Below, piece after piece: positions 1 through 9,090 of a stretch of DNA of 64,000 bases. The DNA comes from Mycolicibacillus koreensis. Lineage in GTDB: Bacteria; Actinomycetota; Actinomycetes; Mycobacteriales; Mycobacteriaceae. Under the pieces are notes generated by a model that worked only from the letters and a program-made list of their open reading frames with translations, was not told the origin of the DNA and did no database searches. The position numbers and the translations under genes are program-made. How positions within the stretch are numbered: position 1 is the stretch's first letter; each line of letters begins with the position of its first letter. The stretch is taken from contig NZ_NCXO01000010.1 of NCBI RefSeq assembly GCF_002104795.1, forward strand, positions 33,669 to 97,668, in the 5' to 3' direction.

Positions 1-44
1 TCGATGGTGTATCCGGATACCTGAGCTCCTGCGGGCATGGTCAT
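1..44 (-). CDS. Partial CDS, possible Ser/Thr protein kinase N-terminus
   Basis: An ATG at 44 on the minus strand, with GAGG about 6 nt upstream, opens a frame of 14 codons that runs off the window edge. The peptide reads MTMPAGAQVSGYTI. A short lead followed by G-Y-x-I is how many mycobacterial Ser/Thr protein kinases begin, just before the glycine-rich loop. It lies downstream of the lipoprotein gene on the same strand, with a 43-bp gap. The kinase assignment rests on very few residues and is only a suggestion. Confidence 0.35.
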   Translation of the reverse strand, partial: MTMPAGAQVSGYTI

Positions 45-87
45 TGTGGCCTCGCTTCGCTGATCGGGGTGGTCGGGGGACTCGCGG

Positions 88-1320
88 CTACGCCGCAGCC
101 AACATCACGTACTGGGCGGCAAACATGCGTCGTGCCTCGGTACCGTTTGCCGCGCCGGTCTCGATCACATATTTGTCGTAGTTGCCGACACAGCGCGTCG
201 GATAGAGGTCGGTCTTCTCCGGCTTCAGGCATCGTGTGTTCGGCAGGCCGTTGACCGAGTCATCGAGGGTGTAGTTCCGGAAAGCTGTCGAGGAAATCTG
301 GTTGACGAAGTCGTCGGCCACCTGAATCGCCGCGCTGTCATCGCGGGTCTGGTAGACGGAGCTGCCCGCCTGCACGAACTCGGTCAACCCGACGTCATCG
401 AACAGTTCCTGACTGCGTTTCGGGTTCATCATGAAGTGCAGCGCCCCGTGCGGACCGTAGACGCCGGCATTGGGTGACCTGGTGCCCTTCACCACCGGCA
501 GGGTGCGCGCCATCAACCCATTGGGATCGAGCGGCAGATCGGCGAGCTTGTCGACGGGGGTCGGTGTGAAGTCCTTCAATGCCGCGAGTTGCTTGTCCAC
601 CGCGGCGGTCAGCAACTTGACGGCGCCCTCGACGTTGCTGTCGCGGTAGGCGGACTCGGCGTAGTACACCAACACATACGGGCCATCGGCCTGATAGCCG
701 AACACCGAACCGCGGCTTCCGGTGTCGGCGCTGAACGCAGCCAGATCGGGGTGGTCGGGAATCGGGTGGGGGTGCCGCGCCGGGTCCCCGTCCTTCTCAT
801 CGTGGTCGGACGCCGCGACCATCGCCTCGACGGCCGACTTGGCGTCTTCCGGTGTGGCGAACCGGACCACCGCCTCCTTGAGTTTGATCAGACCGTTGGT
901 CTGCGGGGACTGGGCGGAATCCCCGAACCCGGCGATCAGGCGGTCGCCCGCCAGCTGCTCCCCGATCACCCGGCTGACACCGAGGTCCTCGATGAAGTAG
1001 GACGAACCGATGCCGTCGGTGCCGGTGATCAACCCGGCGGTATCACCCGAACCGGTCAACGAGGGATCGACTTCGAACGGCACCAACACCACCTCGGCCA
1101 TTCGACGGGCCTCCGCGCGGGCGCCGTCGTCCCGGTTTCCTGCCGTGCCCAGGGGTTCGCTCGGCTTCGTCGGGTAGTTCCCGGTGTCCAGCAGGCTGAG
1201 GTTGACGTTCTGGTCTGCATACGGGTCACGCACCCCGATTCCGGGGTAGACCGTGGTGCAGCCACTGAGCAAAATCATTGATGCCGCCAAGGTGGCCGCA
1301 CGCGACACGGTGAACCTCAC
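88..1320 (-). CDS. Secreted lipoprotein, DUF7373-like
   Basis: This is a 410-residue lipoprotein. The N-terminus VRFTVSRAATLAASMILLSGC is a signal peptide ending in a good lipobox (LSGC), so the mature protein should be a diacylglyceryl-Cys anchored cell-envelope protein. I chose the GTG at 1320 because AGAGGAAA sits about 7 nt upstream; an ATG at 1383 would add 21 polar residues before the signal peptide and lacks this support. The rest has no catalytic motif I recognise. Two C-terminal cysteines (TRCLKPEK and TRCVGNYDKY) may form a disulphide. It resembles the mycobacterial DUF7373 lipoprotein family, whose function is unknown. Confidence 0.75.
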   Translation of the reverse strand: MRFTVSRAATLAASMILLSGCTTVYPGIGVRDPYADQNVNLSLLDTGNYPTKPSEPLGTAGNRDDGARAEARRMAEVVLVPFEVDPSLTGSGDTAGLITGTDGIGSSYFIEDLGVSRVIGEQLAGDRLIAGFGDSAQSPQTNGLIKLKEAVVRFATPEDAKSAVEAMVAASDHDEKDGDPARHPHPIPDHPDLAAFSADTGSRGSVFGYQADGPYVLVYYAESAYRDSNVEGAVKLLTAAVDKQLAALKDFTPTPVDKLADLPLDPNGLMARTLPVVKGTRSPNAGVYGPHGALHFMMNPKRSQELFDDVGLTEFVQAGSSVYQTRDDSAAIQVADDFVNQISSTAFRNYTLDDSVNGLPNTRCLKPEKTDLYPTRCVGNYDKYVIETGAANGTEARRMFAAQYVMLAAA

Positions 1321-1519
1321 GGTTTCCTCTCGATCGAACTCATCGGACGGGTGTGCAGGATTCCGCTTCCCGGCGGACGTCACCGCTGTGAGAATCTACC
1401 CGCCGGTAGCGGGGCGGCGGTACACAAATTCTCAACAACGTCAGGACGGCGCCGTTCTGCGGGGACGAACAGGCGTTACGGAGTCGGCGCCAGGTCGGGT
1501 TTGCTGCTCTACTGAGGCG

Positions 1520-2374
1520 GTGACGACACTGAGGATGAGGCTTCGCGAGCTGCCCGCCGCCGTGCTGCTGATCGGGCTGGTCGCGCTCGGCGGACCGGTC
1601 GGCTGCGGCCGCGATGACACCGCGGTCGCCCCGACCGAAATGTCGCCGCCGCCCGGTTCGGTGGATCTTGCGGGCGACTTCGCCGCGATGCAGGCCGACC
1701 TGCCCGCCGGGGCCGTCGGGGTGGCCGTCGTCGCCGACGGTGCCGAACAGCGCTTCGGTGACTGGTCGTCCGGGGCGGCCTGGTCGACGATCAAGGTGGC
1801 GATCTCGGTCGCGGCGCTGCGGGTGGACGCCGCGGCTGCCAAGCCGTTAGTCGACCGCGCCATCACCGCCTCCGACAACGACGCCGCGATGGCGCTGTGG
1901 CAGTTGCTGGGGGACCCCGCCGACGCCGGTGCGCAGGTCCACGCGGTGCTCGCCGAGGGCGCCAGCGCCGACACCGTGGTGCAGACCCGCCAGGTCTATC
2001 CGCCCTACAGCCCGTTCGGGCAGACCCAGTGGGCGCAGACCGACGCCGCCCGGTTCGCCTTCACGCTGCCGTGCGTGCCCGACGCCGCCCCGGTGCTCGA
2101 GCGGATGCGTCACATCAGCGCCGCCCAACAGTGGGGCCTGGCCGCCGACGACACCCCCAGCAAGGGCGGCTGGGGCCCCGACCGCGACGGCGGCTACCTG
2201 GTACGCCAGGTGGCGCTGCTTCCCGCCGCCACCGGCACGCTCGGGGTGGCGTTGGCCGCCGACCCCGACGACGGCAGTTTCACCACCGGGGTGGCCATGC
2301 TCGACACGCTCGGCGACTGGGTACGCGCCCACCGGGACGCCTGGCCGGGTGGGCACTGCACACCCCCGCGGTGA
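1520..2374 (+). CDS. Beta-lactamase-like (class A fold) lipoprotein
   Basis: This is a 284-residue exported protein with the signature motifs of the serine beta-lactamase/DD-peptidase fold. These are STIK (SxxK) near residue 91, SDN near residue 116, and SKGGWG near residue 215 where KTG/KSG is usual. The signal peptide ends in GGPVGC, so it is probably a lipoprotein. The likely role is hydrolysis or binding of beta-lactam-like or peptidoglycan substrates outside the membrane. Starts at GTG 1520 and ATG 1535 are both possible and neither has a well-spaced Shine-Dalgarno site. It is followed 18 bp later by a D,D-dipeptidase-like gene, so the pair may act on peptidoglycan. A missing Glu166 equivalent cannot be excluded. 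Confidence 0.7.
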   Translation: MTTLRMRLRELPAAVLLIGLVALGGPVGCGRDDTAVAPTEMSPPPGSVDLAGDFAAMQADLPAGAVGVAVVADGAEQRFGDWSSGAAWSTIKVAISVAALRVDAAAAKPLVDRAITASDNDAAMALWQLLGDPADAGAQVHAVLAEGASADTVVQTRQVYPPYSPFGQTQWAQTDAARFAFTLPCVPDAAPVLERMRHISAAQQWGLAADDTPSKGGWGPDRDGGYLVRQVALLPAATGTLGVALAADPDDGSFTTGVAMLDTLGDWVRAHRDAWPGGHCTPPR

Positions 2375-2392
2375 CTCCCGCGATCGCCTACG

Positions 2393-3103
2393 GTGACAGC
2401 CATGGTGCGGGTGATGGTGGCGGTGTTGCTCGGGGTGCTCGCCGGCGGGGTGTCAGCCTGGCCGGCCCGTGCCGATGTCCCAGCCGATGTCCCGCCGGTG
2501 AGCCCCGCCGCGGCCGCCGACGGTCTCGTCGACGTGCGCACCGTGGTGGCTGACGCGGTGATCGACCTGCGCTACGCCACGCCCGACAATTTCACCGGGG
2601 TGCAGCTGTATCCCGCCGACGCACGTTGTCTGGTGCACGAGTCGATGGCCCCGGGGCTGGCCACCGCAGCGGCGACGCTGCGCGCCGGCGGTGAGCGGCT
2701 GGTGTTCTGGGACTGCTACCGGCCGCACGCGGTGCAGGTCCGCATGTTCGAGGTGGTGCCCGACCCCGCCTGGGTGGCCCGGCCCGGGTCGGCGGCCCGC
2801 AGCCATGAGGCGGGGCGGTCGGTCGACGTCACCGTGGCTGCGGTGCACAGCCCCTGCGCGCCGCAGCGCCGCCTCGGCGCGGATCTGTGCCTGCTAGACA
2901 TGGGCACCGGCTTCGACGACTTCACCCCCCGCGCCCACGCCGGGGCGACCGACGGTCTCAGCGCCGAGGTGTTGCGCAACCGGGCTCGGCTGGCCGCGGC
3001 GATGGAGGCGGGCGGGCTGAGCGTGTACTCGGGGGAGTGGTGGCACTTCGACGGCCCCGGCGCCGGGGTGGACCGCCCGTTTCTCAGCGCACCGGTCAAC
3101 TGA
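2393..3103 (+). CDS. D-alanyl-D-alanine dipeptidase, VanX family, secreted
   Basis: This 236-residue zinc dipeptidase carries a signal peptide (cleavage near SAWPARA). The VanX-type catalytic set is visible: DCYRP (substrate Arg), SHEAGRSVD (SxHxxGxxxD, zinc His and Asp) and GEWWHF (catalytic Glu and zinc His). Family members hydrolyse D-Ala-D-Ala or related D,D-dipeptides. A secreted form in mycobacteria would recycle or trim peptidoglycan peptides rather than confer vancomycin resistance. GTG 2393 and ATG 2402 are alternative starts 9 nt apart. Four cysteines in the mature part suggest disulphides in the periplasm. Confidence 0.85.
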   Translation: MTAMVRVMVAVLLGVLAGGVSAWPARADVPADVPPVSPAAAADGLVDVRTVVADAVIDLRYATPDNFTGVQLYPADARCLVHESMAPGLATAAATLRAGGERLVFWDCYRPHAVQVRMFEVVPDPAWVARPGSAARSHEAGRSVDVTVAAVHSPCAPQRRLGADLCLLDMGTGFDDFTPRAHAGATDGLSAEVLRNRARLAAAMEAGGLSVYSGEWWHFDGPGAGVDRPFLSAPVN

Positions 3104-3148
3104 GCAAAACCGTCCCCACCCCAACGGCGCCCGCTAAGGTTTGCAGCC

Positions 3149-3589
3149 ATGGCAGTGAAGGATTCCCGCGAAGTCGTCATCGAGGCCTCCCCCGAGGAGA
3201 TTTTGGCGGTGATCGCCGACGTCGAGTCCACCCCGACGTGGTCGCCGCAGTATCAGAGTGCGGAAGTACTCGACACCTACGACGACGGTCGGCCCCGGCA
3301 GGTCAAGATGACGATCAAGGCCGCCGGCCTCACCGATGAACAGGTCGTGGAGTACACCTGGGGAGACAACGAGGTGAGCTGGACGCTGGTGTCGGCCGGG
3401 CAACTGAAATCCCAGGACGCCAAATACACCCTGACCCCGCAGGGGGACAAGACCGGGGTGCGCTTCGACATGGAGATCGACCTGGCGGTCAAACTGCCCG
3501 GCTTCCTGGTCAAGCGGACCATGAAGGGCGGCATGGAGACCGCGACCGACGGCCTGCGCAAGCAGGTGCTGAAGGTCAAAAAGGGCTGA
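3149..3589 (+). CDS. SRPBCC (START/Bet v1-like) family protein
   Basis: This is a 146-residue protein of the polyketide cyclase/dehydrase-like SRPBCC fold. It resembles Rv0854/Rv0856/Rv0857 of M. tuberculosis in sequence style and position. The N-terminal MAVKDSREVVIEASPEEILAV and the segment TWSPQYQSAEVLDTYDDGRP are typical of the group, as is the C-terminal amphipathic helix. There is no signal peptide, so it is cytosolic. The fold makes a deep hydrophobic cavity and usually binds lipids or other apolar ligands; the ligand here is unknown. A paralogue follows 93 bp downstream, and both precede dapC on the other strand. Confidence 0.8.
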   Translation: MAVKDSREVVIEASPEEILAVIADVESTPTWSPQYQSAEVLDTYDDGRPRQVKMTIKAAGLTDEQVVEYTWGDNEVSWTLVSAGQLKSQDAKYTLTPQGDKTGVRFDMEIDLAVKLPGFLVKRTMKGGMETATDGLRKQVLKVKKG

Positions 3590-3682
3590 CAGCCGAGATT
3601 TTCGCCGGCCGTGTCGCGGACCCGGTGACCGGTTGGCCGCAAACGCGGCCGGCTGCCGCGAAGCGGACTACCGTGGTAGTCG

Positions 3683-4144
3683 ATGGCTGTACGAGCATCC
3701 CGTGAGGTGAGCATCGACGCCCCGGTGGACACGATCCTGCGGGCGCTGGCCGACGTCGAGTTGTTGACGTCGTGGTCGCCGGTGCACAAGCGCGTCGAGG
3801 TCCTCGACACCTACCCCGACGGCCGGCCGCACCACGTGCGTGCCACCGTGAAAATCCTCGGGCTGGTCGACAAGGAGATCCTGGAATACCACTGGGGTCC
3901 CACCTGGGTGATCTGGGACGCCAAATCCACCTTCCAGCAGCGGGCCCAGCATGTGGAGTACAACCTGCGTGCCGAGGGCGTGGATCGCACCCGGGTGCGC
4001 TTCGACATCACCGTGGAGCCGTCCGGGCCGATCCCGGCGTTCATCGTCAAACGCGCCAGCAAACTCGTGTTGGAGACCGCCACCGAGCGGTTGCGCGACC
4101 AGGTGATGACCGGGCTGGCCGCCAAACACGCCGGTGGCGGCTGA
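3683..4144 (+). CDS. SRPBCC family protein, paralogue of the preceding gene
   Basis: This is a 153-residue SRPBCC-fold protein. It shares the pattern MAVRASREVSIDAPVDTILRALADVE, SWSPVHKRVEVLDTYPDGRP and a C-terminal LVLETATERLRDQV helix with the upstream gene, so the two arose by tandem duplication. In H37Rv order it corresponds to Rv0857, just before dapC (Rv0858c). No enzyme motif is visible; a hydrophobic ligand carrier or binding role is inferred from the fold. It converges on dapC with 29 bp between the stops. Confidence 0.8.
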   Translation: MAVRASREVSIDAPVDTILRALADVELLTSWSPVHKRVEVLDTYPDGRPHHVRATVKILGLVDKEILEYHWGPTWVIWDAKSTFQQRAQHVEYNLRAEGVDRTRVRFDITVEPSGPIPAFIVKRASKLVLETATERLRDQVMTGLAAKHAGGG

Positions 4145-4173
4145 CCGGGGCAATACACCCCAGGTCATTAACC

Positions 4174-5346
4174 CTAGCCGCGCAGCGCCGCCAGCCGGTC
4201 CAGCCCCTCGGCGATGGTGGCGTCACGTTTGCAGAACGTGAACCGCACGAGGTGTTTCCACCGGTGGAAATGCGGGGCGTCCGGGTCGCAGAACGCCGCC
4301 ATCGGAATCGCCGCCACCCCGACCCGTTCGGGCAGTTCAGCGCAGAATGCGGCTCCGTCGTCGTGGCCCAGCGGGCGCGGATCGGCGCAGAGGAAATAGG
4401 TGCCGACGCTGTCGTGCACCGCGAACCCGATCTGCGCCAGCCCGGCGGCCAACCGGTCGCGGCGGCGCCGGTGCACCCGCCGCTGGTCGGCCACCCAGGC
4501 GTCCTCGGTGTTGAGTGCCAACGCCACCGCCGGCTGAAACGGCGCGCCCGCGGAGTAGCTGAGGTACTGCTTGGCCGCGCGCACCCCGGCCAAAAGATCG
4601 GCCGGCCCGCACGCCCAGCCGATCTTCCAGCCGGTGCAGCTGAACATCTTCGCCGCGCTGGAGATGCTGACGGTGCGCTGCGCCATGCCCGGGAAGGCGG
4701 CCAGCGGCCGATGCCGGTGACCGTCGAACACCAGGTGCTCATAGACCTCGTCGGTGATCACCAGCAGGTCCGCCTCGACCGCCAGCGCGGCCAGCCCGGC
4801 CAGTTCGGTCTCGGAGAACACCGCCCCGGTGGGATTGTGCGGGGAGTTCACGATCAGTGCGCGCGTCGTCGGGGTGAGCGCGGCGCGCAGCGCATCGAGA
4901 TCGAGGGCGAATCCGGCGCCGTCGGCGACCATCGGCACCGCCACCCGCCGGGCGCCGGCCATCGCGATCGCCGGGGAGTAGGAATCGTAGAACGGTTCGA
5001 TGACCAGCACGTCGCTGCCGGGTTCCACCAGGCCGATCACCGCGGCCGCGATGGCCTCGGTCGCCCCGACGGTGACCAGAATCTCGGTCTGCGGGTCGTA
5101 GTCGATGCCGTAGTGGCGGGAGCGGTGCGCCGCGATCGCCTCCCGCAACTCCAGGGTGCCCATGCCGGGCGGATACTGGTTGACCCCGCCCGCGATCGCC
5201 GCGCGGGCCGCGGCCAGCATCGCCGCCGGGCCGTCCTCGTCGGGGAAACCCTGGCCGAGGTTGACCGCCCCGACCTGGGCCGCCAGTGCCGACACCTCGG
5301 CGAAGATCGTGGTGGCCGTGTAGGGCTGCAGACGCGAGACCGTCAT
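4174..5346 (-). CDS. dapC: N-succinyldiaminopimelate aminotransferase DapC
   Basis: This 390-residue class I/II PLP-dependent aminotransferase catalyses the transamination step of the succinylase branch of lysine/meso-diaminopimelate synthesis. Motifs seen are NLGQGFPDEDGP near the N-terminus, NSPHNPTG (substrate carboxylate binding), TDEVYEHL (Asp to the PLP pyridine N) and SSAAKMFSCTGWKIGW with the PLP lysine. Length matches Rv0858c (about 397 residues). The ATG at 5346 gives MTVSRLQPYTATTIFAE, the expected N-terminus. The open frame continues upstream without the family's sequence, so longer starts are not credible. It faces away from fadA, and the 207-bp spacer carries a 20-bp tandem repeat. 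Confidence 0.9.
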   Translation of the reverse strand: MTVSRLQPYTATTIFAEVSALAAQVGAVNLGQGFPDEDGPAAMLAAARAAIAGGVNQYPPGMGTLELREAIAAHRSRHYGIDYDPQTEILVTVGATEAIAAAVIGLVEPGSDVLVIEPFYDSYSPAIAMAGARRVAVPMVADGAGFALDLDALRAALTPTTRALIVNSPHNPTGAVFSETELAGLAALAVEADLLVITDEVYEHLVFDGHRHRPLAAFPGMAQRTVSISSAAKMFSCTGWKIGWACGPADLLAGVRAAKQYLSYSAGAPFQPAVALALNTEDAWVADQRRVHRRRRDRLAAGLAQIGFAVHDSVGTYFLCADPRPLGHDDGAAFCAELPERVGVAAIPMAAFCDPDAPHFHRWKHLVRFTFCKRDATIAEGLDRLAALRG

Positions 5347-5373
5347 GGTCGTCGAGGGTATCGGCACCGGGGC

Positions 5374-5432
5374 CCCGGGGCTCGCACCACGGCCCGGGGG
5401 CTCGTACCCCGGTGCGGGGGCTCGTACCACCG
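5374..5432. repeat. Three tandem 20-bp units between dapC and fadA
   Basis: The core GGGGCTCGYACC recurs at about 5377, 5396 and 5416 inside units with a period close to 20 bp. It lies 28 bp upstream of the dapC start and about 120 bp upstream of fadA. A 20-bp period is about two helical turns, so the copies would lie on one face of the DNA. It could be an operator array or just an expanded repeat; sequence alone does not decide. Confidence 0.6.
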
Positions 5433-5553
5433 ACCAACCAACAGGTTGATAGATTGCCCCTGTTAGCCTGGCGAGGCAGGGACTACGCTCCCTCGTACAC
5501 GGCTCTGCGAAGTGCAACAGCGAGTTCAACAGCGATTGGAAGAAGAGACGGCC

Positions 5554-6765
5554 ATGTCCGACGAAGCCTTCATCTACGAGGCCATCCGAACCCCGCGCGG
5601 CAAGCAGCGAAACGGCTCGCTGACCGAGGTCAAACCGCTCAACCTGGTGGTCGGGCTGGTGCGCGAGCTGCGCAACCGGTTCCCCGACCTCGACGAGACC
5701 CTGATCAGCGACGTCGTCCTCGGGGTGGTCTCCCCGGTGGGTGACCAGGGTGGGGACATCGCGCGTACCGCGGTGCTCGCCGCCGGGCTGCCCGACACCA
5801 CCGGCGGGGTGCAGCTCAACCGGTTCTGCGCCTCCGGGCTCGAGGCGGTCAACATCGCCGCCCAGAAGGTGCGCTCCGGCTGGGACGACCTGGTGCTGGC
5901 CGGCGGTGTCGAGTCGATGAGCCGGGTGCCGATGGGCTCCGACGGCGGCGCCTGGGCGCTGGACCCGGAGACCAACTACAGCGTCGGTTTCGTGCCGCAG
6001 GGCATCGGAGCGGACCTGATCGCCACCATCGAAGGGTTCTCCCGCGAGGACGTCGACGCCTACGCGCTGAGCAGCCAGCAGAAGGCCGCCGCGGCGTGGT
6101 CCGGCGGCTACTTCGCCAAATCGGTGGTGCCGGTGCGCGACCAGAACGGTCTGGTCGTCCTCGACCACGACGAGCACATGCGCCCGGACTCCACACTGGA
6201 GGGCCTCGGCAAGCTCAAGACCGCCTTCGACGGGATCGGCGAGATGGGCGGGTTCGACGCGGTGGCGCTGCAGAAGTACCACTACGTGGAGAAGATCAAC
6301 CACGTGCACACCGGGGGTAACAGCTCCGGCATCGTCGACGGCGCCGCGCTGGTGCTCGTTGGTAGCGAAAAGGCCGGCACGTCGCAGGGGCTGACCCCGC
6401 GGGCGCGGATCGTGGCCACCGCCACCAGCGGTTCGGACCCGGTCATCATGCTCACCGGTCCGACCCCGGCGACCCGCAAGGTGCTCGACCGTGCCGGACT
6501 GACCGTCGATGACATCGACCTGTTCGAGCTGAACGAGGCCTTCGCCTCGGTGGTGATGAAGTTCCAGAAGGACCTGAACATCCCCGACGAGAAACTCAAC
6601 GTCAACGGTGGCGCCATCGCGATGGGCCACCCGCTGGGCGCCACCGGCGCCATGATCACCGGAACCATGGTCGACGAACTGGAGCGCCGGGGTGCCCGCC
6701 GTGCGCTGATCACGTTGTGCGTCGGCGGCGGCATGGGCGTGGCCACCATCATTGAGCGAGTCTGA
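5554..6765 (+). CDS. fadA: Acetyl-CoA acetyltransferase / 3-ketoacyl-CoA thiolase FadA
   Basis: This is a 403-residue thiolase, the same length as Rv0859. It cleaves 3-ketoacyl-CoA with CoA in the last step of beta-oxidation. Cys92 in [11 protein letters not shown] is the acyl-accepting nucleophile. The [15 protein letters not shown]is and the Cys in LCVGGGMG complete the catalytic triad, and NEAFASV is the usual oxyanion motif. ATG 5554 is preceded by a purine-rich stretch (ggaagaagagac). fadB starts 17 bp after the stop, so the two form the FadAB trifunctional operon in the cytosol. Confidence 0.93.
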   Translation: MSDEAFIYEAIRTPRGKQRNGSLTEVKPLNLVVGLVRELRNRFPDLDETLISDVVLGVVSPVGDQGGDIARTAVLAAGLPDTTGGVQLNRFCASGLEAVNIAAQKVRSGWDDLVLAGGVESMSRVPMGSDGGAWALDPETNYSVGFVPQGIGADLIATIEGFSREDVDAYALSSQQKAAAAWSGGYFAKSVVPVRDQNGLVVLDHDEHMRPDSTLEGLGKLKTAFDGIGEMGGFDAVALQKYHYVEKINHVHTGGNSSGIVDGAALVLVGSEKAGTSQGLTPRARIVATATSGSDPVIMLTGPTPATRKVLDRAGLTVDDIDLFELNEAFASVVMKFQKDLNIPDEKLNVNGGAIAMGHPLGATGAMITGTMVDELERRGARRALITLCVGGGMGVATIIERV

Positions 6766-6782
6766 GAGGGTTTCGAACAACA

Positions 6783-8915
6783 ATGGCAGAGAACACCATT
6801 CAGTGGGACAAGGATGCCGACGGCATCGTCACCCTGACGTTGGACGACCCCACGGGCTCGGCCAACGTCATGAACGAGCACTACACCGAGTCGATGGACA
6901 AGGCCGTGGAACGCCTTGTCGCCGAGAAGGATTCGATCAGCGGCGTGGTCATCACCAGCGCCAAGAAGACCTTCTTCGCCGGCGGTGACCTCAAGGCGAT
7001 GATCCAGGTCGGCCCGGACAACGCCCAGCAGGCGTTCGACCAGGTCGAGCACATCAAGAAGGCGCTGCGCACCCTGGAGACCCTCGGCAAGCCGGTGGTC
7101 GCTGCGATCAACGGCGCGGCGCTCGGCGGTGGGCTGGAGATCGCGCTGGCCTGTCACCGCCGCATCGCCGCCGACGTCAAGGGCAGCCAGCTCGGCCTGC
7201 CCGAAGTGACGTTGGGTCTGCTGCCCGGCGGTGGCGGGGTCACCCGCACCGTGCGCATGTTCGGCATCCAGAAGGCGTTCATGGAGGTGCTCAGCCAGGG
7301 CACCCGGTTCAAGCCCGCCAAGGCCAAAGAGATCGGCCTGGTCGACGAGCTGGTCGACACCGTCGAGGAGCTGGTGCCCGCGGCCAAGGCCTGGATCAAG
7401 GCCAACCCCGACGGTGGCGTGCAGCCGTGGGACGCCAAGGGCTACAAGATGCCCGGCGGCACCCCGAGCTCACCCGGGCTGGCGCAGATCCTGCCGTCGT
7501 TCCCGGCGTTGCTGAAAAAGCAGCTCAAGGGCTCCCCGATGCCCGCGCCGCGCGCGATCCTCGACGCCGCCGTCGAGGGCGCTGCGGTGGACTTCGATGC
7601 GGCCAGCCGCATCGAGAGCCGCTACTTCACGTCGCTGGTCACCGGTCAGGTGGCCAAGAACATGATCCAGGCGTTCTTCTTCGACCTGCAGACCATCAAC
7701 AACGGCGGCAGCCGGCCCGATGGCATCGGACAGACCCCGATCACGAAGGTCGGTGTGCTCGGCGCGGGCATGATGGGTGCCGGCATCGCCTACGTGTCGG
7801 CCAAGGCCGGCTACGAGGTGGTCCTCAAGGACGTGTCGCTGGAAGCCGCCCAGAAGGGCAAGGGCTACTCGGAGAAGCTGGAAGAAAAGGCGCTCTCGCG
7901 CGGGCGGACCACCGAGGAGAAATCCAAGGCCCTGCTCGACAAGATCACGCCGACCGCCGACCCGGCCGATTTGGCCGGCGTCGACTTCGTGATCGAAGCC
8001 GTCTTCGAGAACCAGGACCTCAAGCACAAGGTCTTCCAGGAGATCGAGGACGTCGTCGAGCCCAACGCGGTGCTCGGGTCGAACACCTCCACGCTGCCGA
8101 TCACCGGTCTGGCGACCGGGGTGAAGCGCCAGGAGGACTTCATCGGGATCCACTTCTTCTCCCCGGTCGACAAGATGCCGCTGGTGGAGATCATCAAGGG
8201 GGAGAAGACCTCCGATGAGACGCTGGCGCGGGTCTTCGACTACGTGCTCGCGATCCGCAAGACCCCGATCGTCGTCAACGACTCGCGCGGCTTCTACACC
8301 TCGCGGGTGATCGGCACCTTCATCAACGAGGCGCTGGCGATGCTCGGTGAGGGTGTGGAGCCGGCCAGCATCGAGCAGGCCGGCAGCCAGGCCGGCTACC
8401 CGGCGCCGCCGCTGCAACTCTCCGACGAGCTCAACCTGGAGTTGATGCACAAGATCGCGGTCGCGACCCGTGAGGGCATCGAGGCAGCCGGGGGCACCTA
8501 CGAGAAGCAGATGAACGAGATCGTCGTGGAGAAGATGATCGAGATCGGCCGTCCCTCGCGGCTCAAGGGTGCGGGCTTCTACGAGTACGTCGACGGCAAG
8601 CGGGTCGGCCTGTGGCCGGGCCTCAAAGAGGTGTTCAACAGCGGATCCACCCAGATCCCGCTGCAGGACATGATCGACCGGATGCTGTTCGCCGAGGTGC
8701 TCGAGACCCAGAAGTGCCTCGACGAAGGGGTCCTGACCTCGACCGCCGACGCCAACATCGGCGCCATCATGGGCATCGGGTTTCCGCCGTGGACCGGCGG
8801 CACCGCTCAGTACATCGCCGGCTACCCCGGCGGGCAGGCCGGATTCGTCGCCCGCGCCAAGGAGTTGGCCGCCAAGTACGGCGACCGGTTCACCCCGCCG
8901 AGTTCGCTGCTGTAG
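6783..8915 (+). CDS. fadB: Fatty-acid oxidation protein FadB (enoyl-CoA hydratase / 3-hydroxyacyl-CoA dehydrogenase)
   Basis: This 710-residue fusion is the alpha subunit of the trifunctional beta-oxidation complex with FadA. Residues about 10-200 are a crotonase domain; AALGGGLEIALACH and the LGLPEVTLGLLPGGGG segment supply the oxyanion hole and catalytic Glu region. From about residue 320 an NAD-binding Rossmann domain begins (VGVLGAGMMGAGIAYVSA). It is followed by the dehydrogenase motif GIHFFSPVDKMPLVEI with the catalytic His and by C-terminal dimerisation domains. The length agrees with Rv0860 (about 720). A strong hairpin 9 bp past the stop probably ends the operon transcript. Confidence 0.93.
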   Translation: MAENTIQWDKDADGIVTLTLDDPTGSANVMNEHYTESMDKAVERLVAEKDSISGVVITSAKKTFFAGGDLKAMIQVGPDNAQQAFDQVEHIKKALRTLETLGKPVVAAINGAALGGGLEIALACHRRIAADVKGSQLGLPEVTLGLLPGGGGVTRTVRMFGIQKAFMEVLSQGTRFKPAKAKEIGLVDELVDTVEELVPAAKAWIKANPDGGVQPWDAKGYKMPGGTPSSPGLAQILPSFPALLKKQLKGSPMPAPRAILDAAVEGAAVDFDAASRIESRYFTSLVTGQVAKNMIQAFFFDLQTINNGGSRPDGIGQTPITKVGVLGAGMMGAGIAYVSAKAGYEVVLKDVSLEAAQKGKGYSEKLEEKALSRGRTTEEKSKALLDKITPTADPADLAGVDFVIEAVFENQDLKHKVFQEIEDVVEPNAVLGSNTSTLPITGLATGVKRQEDFIGIHFFSPVDKMPLVEIIKGEKTSDETLARVFDYVLAIRKTPIVVNDSRGFYTSRVIGTFINEALAMLGEGVEPASIEQAGSQAGYPAPPLQLSDELNLELMHKIAVATREGIEAAGGTYEKQMNEIVVEKMIEIGRPSRLKGAGFYEYVDGKRVGLWPGLKEVFNSGSTQIPLQDMIDRMLFAEVLETQKCLDEGVLTSTADANIGAIMGIGFPPWTGGTAQYIAGYPGGQAGFVARAKELAAKYGDRFTPPSSLL

Positions 8916-8924
8916 GTACGTTTC

Positions 8925-8967
8925 CCGCAGGAGTCCCCCAAGCCTGTGGCTTGGGGGACTCCTGCGG
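8925..8967 (+). terminator. Strong hairpin after fadB
   Basis: A perfect 20-bp inverted repeat (8925-8944 and 8948-8967) with a 3-nt TGT loop begins 9 bp after the fadB stop. It is GC-rich and followed by TTCTGGGGTTTAG, so there is no proper U-tract. Such hairpins are common at mycobacterial gene ends. It is likely the fadAB terminator and, being symmetric, could act on both strands. Confidence 0.75.
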
Positions 8968-9030
8968 TTCTGGGGTTTAGCGGGGTTTAGCGGGTCGCCG
9001 CACCGGCGCCGGGCTCCCGGGGCCCTTCGC

Positions 9031-9090
9031 CCAACGTGAAGTTGGCTTCACGCTCGAGCGCGAACGTGAGGCTGTGTTCACACTCGACGG
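9031..9090. repeat. Two tandem 30-bp units with internal palindromes, in the fadB-mmpS spacer
   Basis: Positions 9031-9060 and 9061-9090 share the pattern c-AACGTGAgGyTG-TTCAcrCTCGAssG. The first contains the palindrome GTGAAG-TTGG-CTTCAC (9035-9050). It lies in a 517-bp region without a gene (8916-9432), which otherwise holds the fadB hairpin, a duplicated ggggtttagc at 8972-8991 and the mmpS promoter zone. It resembles dispersed intergenic repeats of mycobacteria. Confidence 0.55.

Noticed and set aside
2393..3103. Vancomycin-resistance cluster gene (vanX)
   Set aside because: The protein has a signal peptide and there is no vanH, vanA or vanS/R nearby, so a wall-remodelling dipeptidase is more likely.
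4174..6783. One 869-codon protein spanning dapC and the antisense of fadA
   Set aside because: Only the part from 5346 downward matches an aminotransferase; the rest is antisense to fadA.
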